NCBI GenBank assembly: GCA_964458935.1
Contig: CAYWKS010000058.1
Span: 1 to 5,552 of the forward strand
Direction of reading: 5' to 3'
Length of the DNA stretch: 5,552 nt
From: CAYWKS01 sp964458935
GTDB lineage: Bacteria > Planctomycetota > Phycisphaerae > Phycisphaerales > Zrk34
Shown here: in pieces, positions 1-5,483 of the stretch
Layout of the letters: every line of letters begins with the position of its first letter
How positions within the stretch are numbered: position 1 is the stretch's first letter
Program-made: the position numbers and the translations under genes
Notes under the pieces: generated by a model
Databases searched by the model: none
What the model was told of the DNA's origin: nothing
What the model saw: the letters and a program-made list of their open reading frames with translations, nothing else

Positions 1-7
1 CACGGGA

Positions 8-1546
8 TCAGAACCCGGCGGCGGGGACAAACGGCGGCGCGATATCGCCCTTGCCGTTCTCGACCTGGTAGAGCCGGAGCAGCAACAGCATCAAACGCGG
101 GCCGCCGGTGATCGCCTCGTAGTGCTCGTGCTCGTTCGACGCCTTGGGCAGCGGCGAGGCGTCGTCGAGGAACTGCTGCACGCCGAGGTCCGCGAAGTGG
201 CGGGCGCGATCGAGGTACCGCTTCTCGCTGGTCATGTCGTGGGTGTGCAGGAGCAGTTCGATCGCGGGAGCGACCGCGTCGGGCCTGAGGAACTTGTCCG
301 CGCGGGGGTCGGACTCGAGGTAGTGCTCGGCGGCGGCCACAATGAGCGTTCGATATCGCTGCGCCAGCTCGGGCTGCACATCCTTAAGTTGCAGGTAGCG
401 GTGGTAGCTGCGGTTGGCGATGTCGGCGTGGGTCGACAGGCCGTAGCCGGCCGTCCACGTCCGCGAAAAGGCCCGGTCGTGTCGCTTCTTGTGGTACGGC
501 TCGCCGTTGTCGGTGCGCACCTCCGTCGCGAAGCCGCCCTTGGGCTCGCTGATCGTGTGCGGCATCTGGTGGACGTGCCGATCCTGCATCAGCGCCAGTT
601 CCCTCATCTCCTCGGCCAGGTCCTCGGGCACGAGCGGCCGGGCCTTGTCCAGGCAACGCGCCAGTTCCATGATGCTGTTGGGCCAGGTCACCTTGAGCCC
701 GAGACTGCTGTCGGCGGGCAGGTAGCCGGTCTTGGTCAGGCCCATGTTGTGCTTCATGCGACCCATGACCACGCGGATCGCGGTGAGCATCTCGTCCCGC
801 CGCGGTTGGTCGGCGTTCTCCGGCCGGGCGTAGGCGTCGGCCCAGGTGATGATCATCTGCCCGGCGTAGCGGGGAAACTCGACATCGCGGTTCGGGCCGT
901 GCTTGTGCCACGCCGCGTGCCGATTGAAGTTGCCCGTCTGCTTGTCCGCGATCTGGTGATCCCAGAACGCCAGCGCCACCTGGAACGACGCATCGGGCGC
1001 CAGGCGATAGCACGCGTCCCAGAAAGGCCACTCACCCACGATCTCATGGGGCTTGTCGTGCCGCGGGCCCATCTTTTCGTCCTCGAGGTGCCAGTAGAGA
1101 TGCTCGCCCCACGCGGGGAACCCCGTGCCGGGGCTGCGGCAGTTCTTGAAGAAGTACTCGAGCGCGGCGTCCGCGGCGTCCGCGTATCCCTTGTCGCCGG
1201 TCAATTTCGTCAACGCGTAGAGCAGCTCGTACAGCTCCATGTCTTCCTGCGGGTTAGCGCCCTTGATCGACCGGTCCTTGCTCCGAACGCCGTGAACCCC
1301 CGGGAAGCTGTTGCGGTCCTTGTCGGGAAAGTCGTTGATCTTCATGCTCTTGCGGTTGAGCACGGAGGCGAACAGCGGTGAGTGCTTCTCGCCGTAGGTG
1401 TCCCGGCCTCGCTCGATCATCGCGTCGGCGTAGGCCTTGGCGGCAGTGAAGTACTTGTCCGACTCCGCGAAGGCCGTGCCGGCCATCACGACGACCCCGG
1501 CCAGCGCCGCGGCCAGACAATTGTGGAAACCTGCTCGATGACCCAT
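8..1546 (-). CDS. Secreted family 2 pectate lyase-like (alpha/alpha)-barrel protein
   Basis: Probably a secreted polysaccharide lyase or relative that cleaves uronic-acid-containing glycans by beta-elimination. Residues 1-27 form a signal peptide (hydrophobic run, then AFA before ESD). The rest is helix-rich with no membrane anchor. The best clue is a set of spaced motifs: WGEH (W146, H149), HE (H167, E168) and FNRH (R209, H210). In the characterised Yersinia PL2 pectate lyase a His, a Glu and an adjacent Arg-His supply the metal ligands and catalytic arginine; by my recollection the Glu-to-Arg spacing there is 41, the same as here. The segment YADAMIERGRDTYG followed by SPLF and the late ITGGPRLMLLLLRL also fit that fold. 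The length of 512 residues suits it. The ATG at 1546 is preferred over an upstream GTG at 1555, because that GTG lies inside the ribosome binding site. It is the last gene of the set and appears to have its own promoter. The fold and secretion are fairly sure; substrate and activity are inferred, and another (alpha/alpha)-barrel glycosidase remains possible. Confidence 0.75.
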   Translation of the reverse strand: MGHRAGFHNCLAAALAGVVVMAGTAFAESDKYFTAAKAYADAMIERGRDTYGEKHSPLFASVLNRKSMKINDFPDKDRNSFPGVHGVRSKDRSIKGANPQEDMELYELLYALTKLTGDKGYADAADAALEYFFKNCRSPGTGFPAWGEHLYWHLEDEKMGPRHDKPHEIVGEWPFWDACYRLAPDASFQVALAFWDHQIADKQTGNFNRHAAWHKHGPNRDVEFPRYAGQMIITWADAYARPENADQPRRDEMLTAIRVVMGRMKHNMGLTKTGYLPADSSLGLKVTWPNSIMELARCLDKARPLVPEDLAEEMRELALMQDRHVHQMPHTISEPKGGFATEVRTDNGEPYHKKRHDRAFSRTWTAGYGLSTHADIANRSYHRYLQLKDVQPELAQRYRTLIVAAAEHYLESDPRADKFLRPDAVAPAIELLLHTHDMTSEKRYLDRARHFADLGVQQFLDDASPLPKASNEHEHYEAITGGPRLMLLLLRLYQVENGKGDIAPPFVPAAGF

Positions 1547-1554
1547 GAAGAACA

Positions 1555-1561
1555 CTCCACC
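1555..1561 (-). promoter_or_regulatory. Ribosome binding site deciding the start of the lyase-like gene
   Basis: The minus strand reads GGTGGAG, then eight bases, then ATG at 1546-1544. The alternative in-frame GTG (1555-1553) uses the last base of this element and so would have no Shine-Dalgarno of its own. This supports a 512-residue rather than a 515-residue product. Confidence 0.65.
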
Positions 1562-1593
1562 TTTCGAGTTGAAACGAACGACCCGTCGGTGCA

Positions 1594-1635
1594 GACGCTC
1601 GCGAGGCGTCGCCGCGCTCGCGACATCGCGACGCG
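1594..1635 (-). other. Two GC-rich hairpins in the leader of the lyase-like gene
   Basis: Two neighbouring inverted repeats lie between the candidate promoter and the start codon. The first pairs GACGC (1594-1598) with GCGTC (1606-1610) around a 7-base loop. The second pairs 1618-1622 with 1627-1631 around ACAT and continues, after a one-base bulge, with 1613-1616 against 1632-1635. Neither is followed by a T run on the minus strand, so they look more like leader structure than an intrinsic terminator. In DNA this rich in CG and GCG, chance hairpins are common, so a function is uncertain. Confidence 0.3.
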
Positions 1636-1667
1636 CCGGCCGCTATTTGATCGACACCTCGCGATTG

Positions 1668-1696
1668 ATCACAATACTTTATCCATGGTGTGCCAA
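1668..1696 (-). promoter_or_regulatory. Candidate sigma-70-type promoter for the lyase-like gene
   Basis: On the minus strand a TTGGCA (1696-1691, 5 of 6 to the -35 consensus) is followed after 17 bases by TGTGAT (1673-1668, 4 of 6 to the -10 consensus). The surrounding bases are clearly richer in A and T than the rest of the window. Transcription would begin near 1661 and give a leader of about 115 bases. TTGATC occurs on the plus strand at 1665-1670, overlapping the -10 box, and again at 1647-1652, just inside the transcript, which could be a repressor site. The match is by eye only. Confidence 0.35.
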
Positions 1697-1723
1697 AACG
1701 GTGCGTTGACGCGTTCGCAATAC

Positions 1724-1785
1724 TGCATCGGCGTCGGGTCAGCGTGGCCCCAAGCAGCTGGCGAGTGACCCAACGCCGCGGTGCA
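1724..1785 (-). terminator. Long imperfect inverted repeat just after the sulfatase stop codon
   Basis: Starting at the base after the sulfatase TGA, the DNA can fold into a long stem: 1782-1785 with 1724-1727, then after a small internal loop 1773-1778 with 1729-1734, then across one mismatch TGACCC (1766-1771) with GGGTCA (1736-1741). About 16 base pairs surround a 24-base loop. There is no T run after it on the minus strand, so it is not a classic intrinsic terminator. It could protect the 3' end of the sulfatase mRNA or assist factor-dependent termination. Its position directly behind the stop is the main support. Confidence 0.4.
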
Positions 1786-4335
1786 TCAGCGGCGACGCCG
1801 GGGCATCAGGCACAGCCCGCCGAGCGCCAGCAGCGCCATCGACGCCGGCTCGGGCAGCGCCTGGCCGGGGTGGTCGTACAGGAACGCGATCTGGTCGGCG
1901 CCGAGCGGTTGGCCGTAAACCTGGAAGTCGCCGATCAGCCCCTCGAAGTCGTAGGTGCTGCCTTGCACGCCGCCGACGGTGCTGCCTCCGCGGCGACCGA
2001 GCGTCAGGTACGACAGGCCGGTGACCAGGTCAACGTGGCTGTCGCCGTCATCAAGGGCGGCTGCGATTTCGACGCCGTTGATGAACATGGTGATGTCCTC
2101 GGTCGTGGTCGCGTCCTCGCCGACGACGAGCACGGCGTGGATCCACTGGTCGACGCCGATGGGGTCTTCATCGCCGGGATCGAAGATGAGGTTGACTGTT
2201 CCGAGTCGGAGCTTCATCACCGCGTCGTCGACATCGCTGCCGTCCATCGTGAGGAGCATCAGCGATCCGGGCGCGAAGTCGTCGCCGGTGTCGCCGTAGC
2301 CGAAGATGCGCTTGTTGCCGATGCCGTCGGCCTTGAGCCAGACGGCGAAGCTGCGCGCCTGCCGTCCGATGGGAATGTCGGCGTTCATCGCGATGTCGAC
2401 GATGTCGTGGGTCAGGTCGACCGCCCGGCCTAGCCCGGCGACCTCGCCGTCAACGTCGACGGCGTGATTGTCGGCGTCGTCGGCCGCGAACAGGCCCACG
2501 AAGCCGTTGCCAGAGGCGTCGGTGACGTTCGCGCCGTCGGTGTAGGTGTCGGCGTCGAAGTTGAAGTGGAGCATCAGCGCGTCGCCCGCGGCTTTCTTCT
2601 GGCCGATCCAGTCAATCTCCTCGTGGGTGAGGAAAGGCGAGCCCGCGTTGGCCTGCGTTGGGGTAGCGACCTGGTTGCGCTGCGCCCACGCCTCCCACTT
2701 GACGCGCAGCTCGCGCTCGAGCTCGGGGCGGGCCTGGCTCAGGTCGTTCGATTCGGCGCGGTCTTCGCTGAGATCGAACAGTTGATAGTTGCTCGATCCG
2801 TTGACCGCGACGATCTTCCAGTCGCCCACGATCGCGGCGCGGTTGCCCTCGTGCTCGAAGTAGAGCTCGCGTTCTCCGACGCCGGCGCCGCTGCCGTCGA
2901 AGGAGCTCGAAAGGTTCACGCCCTCCAGCTCGGCGGCGTCGGCGTTCAGGGGGTAGTCCACGCCGGCCATGGCCATGAACGTCGGCATCAGGTCGATGAC
3001 GTGGGCCTTGGTGGTCGTGTCGACGTCGCCGGCGACGCCGGCGTCCACGCCGTAGCCCGAGATGATCAGCGGCGAGGCGATGCCGCCCTCGAACGTGTCC
3101 GCCTTGAACTTGCGGAACGGGGTGTCCGAGACGTTGGCCCAGCCGTTGCCATACTGGACCGTGACGGCCGAATCCTCGCTGTCCCAGTTGCTGACGTCGC
3201 CGACCCCATCCCACGAACCGCCTTGCGCGCCGTTGTCGGACAGGAAGACGAAGACGGTGTCATCTTCCATGCTGTCGGATTCATCGCCGTCGCCGTCGGG
3301 ATCGCGGACGGCGTCCATGATGCTGCCGACACCCTGGTCGAGGATTTCCACCTGGGCGGCGTAGACCGCCATCCGCAGGATCAGGTCGTCCTTCTGCGTT
3401 TGGCTGAGGGTGTTCCAGTCGGGGATGCCGCCGTCGCTCGTGCCCTTGTCGGAAAGCGCCGCGTCGGGGCCGAACAACTCCATGGCAACCTGGTTGGCGA
3501 AACGGTTCTGGCGGATGGTGTCCCAGCCCGCGGCGTAGACCGCCTTGTACTTGTCGACGAGGTTGTTGCCCTGGGCGTCGGTCGCGTCCGACGGCGCCTG
3601 CAGCGGGAAGTGGGGCGCGTAGAACGACTGATACAGGAAGAACGGCTTGTCGTCGCCGTCGGCCGCTTCATCGCGGATGTACTGGGCGCCACGACCGGCG
3701 ATCGCATTGGTGTAGAAGTAGTCGTTCGGGAGGTTGTTGGTGTTCTCGAAGGTCGAGGCCGTGTCGGTATCCACCAGCCACGTCGGCGAGAAGTAATCCT
3801 TCGCGCCTTCCATCGTGCCGTAGAACTTGTCGAACCCGCGCTGCTGAGGCCAAGTCCCGTTGGGCCCGCCGTTGAGGGTGTTCGTGCGCGTCAGGTGCCA
3901 CTTGCCGGTCATGTAGGTGTCGTAGCCGGCGGTCTTGAGCACCTCGGGCAGCGTGGGTACGACGTCGGGCGCTACCGGGTCGGTGCCGGCGAACCAGCCG
4001 GAGTACCCGGGCATCGTGCCGCCGTTCTGGGCGCTGTAGTTGGTGCTGGGCAGGTGACCCATGCCCACGTTGTGCGAGTACTGGCCCGAGAGCAGCGTGG
4101 CGCGCGTGGTGGAGCAGCGGCTGGTGTTGTACATGTGCGTGTATCGCACACCGGCGTTGGCCAGCGCGGCGATGTTGGGCGTGTGGATCTCCCCGCCGTA
4201 GGGCGAGGTGTCGGCGAAGCCCATGTCGTCGGCCATGATGAGCACGATGTTGGGCTTGCCCGCGCCCTGCGCCGCGCCGCACCACGCGAGGGCCAGGATG
4301 ACGGTCAGAACGCCGGGGTATTTCCAGGATGGCAT
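1786..4335 (-). CDS. Surface-anchored sulfatase with LamG-like domain and PEP-CTERM tag
   Basis: A type I (alkaline-phosphatase-fold, S1) sulfatase that should hydrolyse sulfate esters, most likely on a glycan, outside the cytoplasm. In the 849-residue product, residues 1-25 are a signal peptide. The catalytic domain spans about 28-555: metal ligands D36 and D37, signature C74-S-T-T-R78 with LLSG, GKWH (K145, H147), APH (H242), DN (D367, N368), and DTPFRKFK before EGGI. Order and wording resemble Pseudomonas AtsA-type sulfatases; C74 would become formylglycine. A LamG-like beta-sandwich (about 587-820, LHFNFD to GLIGDFQVYG) may bind glycan. The tag PEPAS (828-832), a short hydrophobic stretch and RRRR end the protein, implying exosortase sorting. 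Oddities are Thr76 where Pro is usual and an Asp/Gly-rich loop at 345-354. The ATG at 4335, with GGAG six bases upstream, is chosen over a GTG at 4347. The exact substrate cannot be told. Confidence 0.93.
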   Translation of the reverse strand: MPSWKYPGVLTVILALAWCGAAQGAGKPNIVLIMADDMGFADTSPYGGEIHTPNIAALANAGVRYTHMYNTSRCSTTRATLLSGQYSHNVGMGHLPSTNYSAQNGGTMPGYSGWFAGTDPVAPDVVPTLPEVLKTAGYDTYMTGKWHLTRTNTLNGGPNGTWPQQRGFDKFYGTMEGAKDYFSPTWLVDTDTASTFENTNNLPNDYFYTNAIAGRGAQYIRDEAADGDDKPFFLYQSFYAPHFPLQAPSDATDAQGNNLVDKYKAVYAAGWDTIRQNRFANQVAMELFGPDAALSDKGTSDGGIPDWNTLSQTQKDDLILRMAVYAAQVEILDQGVGSIMDAVRDPDGDGDESDSMEDDTVFVFLSDNGAQGGSWDGVGDVSNWDSEDSAVTVQYGNGWANVSDTPFRKFKADTFEGGIASPLIISGYGVDAGVAGDVDTTTKAHVIDLMPTFMAMAGVDYPLNADAAELEGVNLSSSFDGSGAGVGERELYFEHEGNRAAIVGDWKIVAVNGSSNYQLFDLSEDRAESNDLSQARPELERELRVKWEAWAQRNQVATPTQANAGSPFLTHEEIDWIGQKKAAGDALMLHFNFDADTYTDGANVTDASGNGFVGLFAADDADNHAVDVDGEVAGLGRAVDLTHDIVDIAMNADIPIGRQARSFAVWLKADGIGNKRIFGYGDTGDDFAPGSLMLLTMDGSDVDDAVMKLRLGTVNLIFDPGDEDPIGVDQWIHAVLVVGEDATTTEDITMFINGVEIAAALDDGDSHVDLVTGLSYLTLGRRGGSTVGGVQGSTYDFEGLIGDFQVYGQPLGADQIAFLYDHPGQALPEPASMALLALGGLCLMPRRRR
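1800..1854 (-). repeat. PEP-CTERM DNA module, copy 1 (in the sulfatase gene)
   Basis: These 55 bases encode the end of the sulfatase, from the first Pro of PEPAS to the Pro before the arginines. They match 4549-4603 at 54 of 55 positions. The only difference is the third base of one leucine codon (plus-strand g at 1822, c at 4571). The flanking codons differ: ALPEP here and TLVPEP in the other copy upstream, and different arginine codons downstream. Confidence 0.85.
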
Positions 4336-4429
4336 TAGCGACTCCACAGTTAAGATCGTGTCGGCGCGGAGATCGCCCTCGAGCGATTCGCCGGCGCCTG
4401 CACGGCGATCCCACGGACCTGCTTAGCGC
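4336..4429 (-). other. Gap between the PEP-CTERM gene and the sulfatase; no clear promoter
   Basis: I see no convincing -35/-10 pair in these 94 bases. A small hairpin pairs ATCGC (4372-4376) with GCGAT (4383-4387) around six bases. The lack of a promoter suggests the sulfatase may be read from the promoter of the PEP-CTERM gene, with the hairpin at 4506-4539 reducing how much transcript continues. This is inference; a promoter of unfamiliar consensus could be missed. Confidence 0.3.
4342..4345 (-). promoter_or_regulatory. Ribosome binding site deciding the sulfatase start
   Basis: The minus strand reads GTGGAG, then TCGCTA, then ATG. GGAG lies six bases before the ATG at 4335. The GTG that would extend the protein by four residues overlaps this element, so the shorter start is preferred. 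The lyase-like gene shows the same GTGGAG arrangement. Confidence 0.6.
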
Positions 4430-5335
4430 TCAGTCTGACTCATCCCATGGTTCTGGATGCAAAAGCGGCGTGGCGGGGCGGCCCGGGACGCCGCGTGGGG
4501 GGGGGTAAAATACAAACGCGCCCGGCGGGCCAAAGGGCGAACGGCGGCGGGGCATCAGGCACAGCCCGCCCAGCGCCAGCAGCGCCATCGACGCCGGCTC
4601 GGGGACCAGCGTGCCCTGGAACGCGAAGTTGTCGGTGACGCCCGAAACGGCCCCGTCGTCGCCGGAGTTGCTGAAGACGATCAGGAACCTGGCGGTCTCG
4701 CCGTCGGCCAGCTCGGTGTCGGTCAGGAAGTTCGACAGCGTGTAGTCGAAGTCGAGGAAGTCGCCCTCATCGGCGGGGCTTCCCTTGAAGCTGCCGTCTT
4801 GATTCTGGTCCATGATGAAGGCCAGGTCCGTTTGCGAGTCGATGGCGGTGCCGTCCGCGTCGTCGAGGTCGCCGCTGTCGTAGGTCAGGGTGAAGTCCCG
4901 CGGGCTGGTGTCGCCGTCCGTACCGTTGAACGTGTCGCGCGGCGCGAAGTCGAAGTGGAAGCTGTCGATGCTGTAGGGGCTGCCGGTGTTGTTCACCAGC
5001 GTCAACAGCACGTTCAGGTTGTCGGTGTTGCTGCCCACGGCGTCGGCATCGTCTCGGACGAGCATGCCGGTGACGGCGGTGTTGGCGCCGGCCAGATCGT
5101 CGCCGTAGTCGCCGTCGGTCGAGCCGAAGTTCCCTTTGATTCGGTTGTCGTCGATGCCCGAGATTTCGGCGGTGAAGCCGGCCACCGTGTCATCGGCGTC
5201 GAAAGGCCCGGTGGCGTCGGCAAAGTCATCCCACGCGGCGATGATGACGGCGTCCGCCGAATTCGCCATCGGCCCGGCAAGGCCGACAATCGCCGCGACC
5301 ACCGCGGCCAGCATCAGGTGTTGCAAACGTAACAT
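4430..5335 (-). CDS. Secreted Asp-rich PEP-CTERM protein with an unusual C-terminal tail
   Basis: A surface or matrix protein of unknown function, 301 residues. Residues 1-29 form a signal peptide (LMLAAVVAAIVGLAG, cut near SADA). The body (30-243) is acidic and beta-strand-like, with features common in planctomycete PEP-CTERM proteins: an AAWDDF opening, a STDGDYG segment (72-78), LVNNTGSPYSIDSFHFDF (113-130) and TYDSGDL (151-157). One DQNQDG (176-181) looks like a single calcium-loop motif. The sorting tag starts at VPEPAS (244-249), followed by a hydrophobic stretch and RRR (263-265). Normally such proteins stop at the arginines; here the frame continues for 36 residues rich in Pro, Gly and aromatic residues, over a terminator-like hairpin and a nine-base C run. 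That tail may be a lost stop, a sequencing error or real. The start is firm: GGAGG lies seven bases upstream of ATG. It is first of the three genes, and no enzyme motif is seen. Confidence 0.85.
   Translation of the reverse strand: MLRLQHLMLAAVVAAIVGLAGPMANSADAVIIAAWDDFADATGPFDADDTVAGFTAEISGIDDNRIKGNFGSTDGDYGDDLAGANTAVTGMLVRDDADAVGSNTDNLNVLLTLVNNTGSPYSIDSFHFDFAPRDTFNGTDGDTSPRDFTLTYDSGDLDDADGTAIDSQTDLAFIMDQNQDGSFKGSPADEGDFLDFDYTLSNFLTDTELADGETARFLIVFSNSGDDGAVSGVTDNFAFQGTLVPEPASMALLALGGLCLMPRRRSPFGPPGAFVFYPPPRGVPGRPATPLLHPEPWDESD
4506..4539 (-). terminator. Terminator-like hairpin inside the 3' end of the PEP-CTERM reading frame
   Basis: On the minus strand CGCCC (4539-4535) can pair with GGGCG (4523-4519), or the inner GCCC (4530-4527) with GGGC (4523-4520) around a three-base loop. 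Directly after comes GTTTGTATTTTA (4518-4507), a T-rich stretch rare in this window. Together they have the form of an intrinsic terminator. It lies only about one codon after the arginines of the sorting tag, where such a gene would normally have ended. The stem is short and the T tract is interrupted, so termination may be partial. Confidence 0.42.
4549..4603 (-). repeat. PEP-CTERM DNA module, copy 2 (in the PEP-CTERM protein gene)
   Basis: Same orientation as, and 54 of 55 bases identical to, 1800-1854. It encodes residues 245-262 of the protein, from the first Pro of PEPAS to the Pro before the arginines. Outside these bases the two genes share no obvious similarity. Confidence 0.85.
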
Positions 5336-5342
5336 TCGATTT

Positions 5343-5347
5343 CCTCC
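5343..5347 (-). promoter_or_regulatory. Strong ribosome binding site of the PEP-CTERM gene
   Basis: GGAGG on the minus strand, followed by seven bases (AAATCGA) and the ATG at 5335. It is the best Shine-Dalgarno in the window and fits a highly made surface protein. Confidence 0.75.
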
Positions 5348-5375
5348 AGGTTAAGAGCTTCGCTCAGGGTTCTGT

Positions 5376-5404
5376 TCGTCCTTTTCCGCCTCGCCTTCGG
5401 ACGA
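5376..5404 (-). other. Leader hairpin of the PEP-CTERM gene
   Basis: TCGTCC (5404-5399, minus strand) can pair with GGACGA (5381-5376) around a 17-base purine-rich loop. It sits between the candidate promoter and the start codon. Six pairs are modest, and it may be chance. Confidence 0.22.
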
Positions 5405-5455
5405 CGCGGTCGCGGGCATGCGGACACGAGTCCAGTTTGAGCCAACGATACTAAA

Positions 5456-5483
5456 ATGATGCCACAGAATCGGCGAAGGTCAA
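5456..5483 (-). promoter_or_regulatory. Candidate sigma-70-type promoter for the PEP-CTERM gene
   Basis: On the minus strand TTGACC (5483-5478, 5 of 6 to the -35 consensus) is followed after 16 bases by CATCAT (5461-5456, 4 of 6 to the -10 consensus). A nearby TAGTAT (5453-5448) is an alternative -10. The stretch 5440-5525 is the most A+T-rich part of the window. The leader would be roughly 110 bases. Beyond it, 5484-5552 shows no gene or recognisable site. The call is by eye. Confidence 0.38.

Noticed and set aside
122..1381. 419-residue open frame on the plus strand opposite the lyase-like gene
   Set aside because: Low-complexity Val/Arg/Leu-rich product with no recognisable motif, whereas the opposite strand has a signal peptide, a ribosome binding site and family motifs.
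1680..1700. Sigma-54 promoter (TTGGCAC on the minus strand)
   Set aside because: The GG of the -24 element is present, but the required GC at the -12 position is absent (AT instead).
1547..1785. A small gene or RNA gene in the gap between sulfatase and lyase-like genes
   Set aside because: Plus-strand frames here lack a plausible ribosome binding site and have no protein-like composition; no tRNA cloverleaf or other known RNA pattern was seen. The content is better explained as hairpins and a promoter.
2464..4338. 624-residue open frame on the plus strand opposite the sulfatase
   Set aside because: It is a reflection of the GC-rich codon pattern of the sulfatase gene. The product is Val/Arg/Gly-rich without domains, and the minus-strand protein is an unmistakable sulfatase.
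4430..4460. Second PEP-type sorting motif in the tail (HPEPWDESD)
   Set aside because: PEP occurs but is followed by the protein's end, with no hydrophobic segment or basic cluster, so it cannot serve as a sorting tag.
4778..4810. Dockerin or EF-hand domain in the PEP-CTERM protein (DQNQDG)
   Set aside because: Only a single loop-like motif is seen. Dockerins and EF-hands need paired repeats with flanking helices, which are absent.
4457..5332. 291-residue open frame on the plus strand opposite the PEP-CTERM gene
   Set aside because: Shadow frame. Its QAQPAQRQQRHRRRLG segment recurs in the 1690-2433 plus frame only because both lie opposite the repeated PEP-CTERM DNA module.
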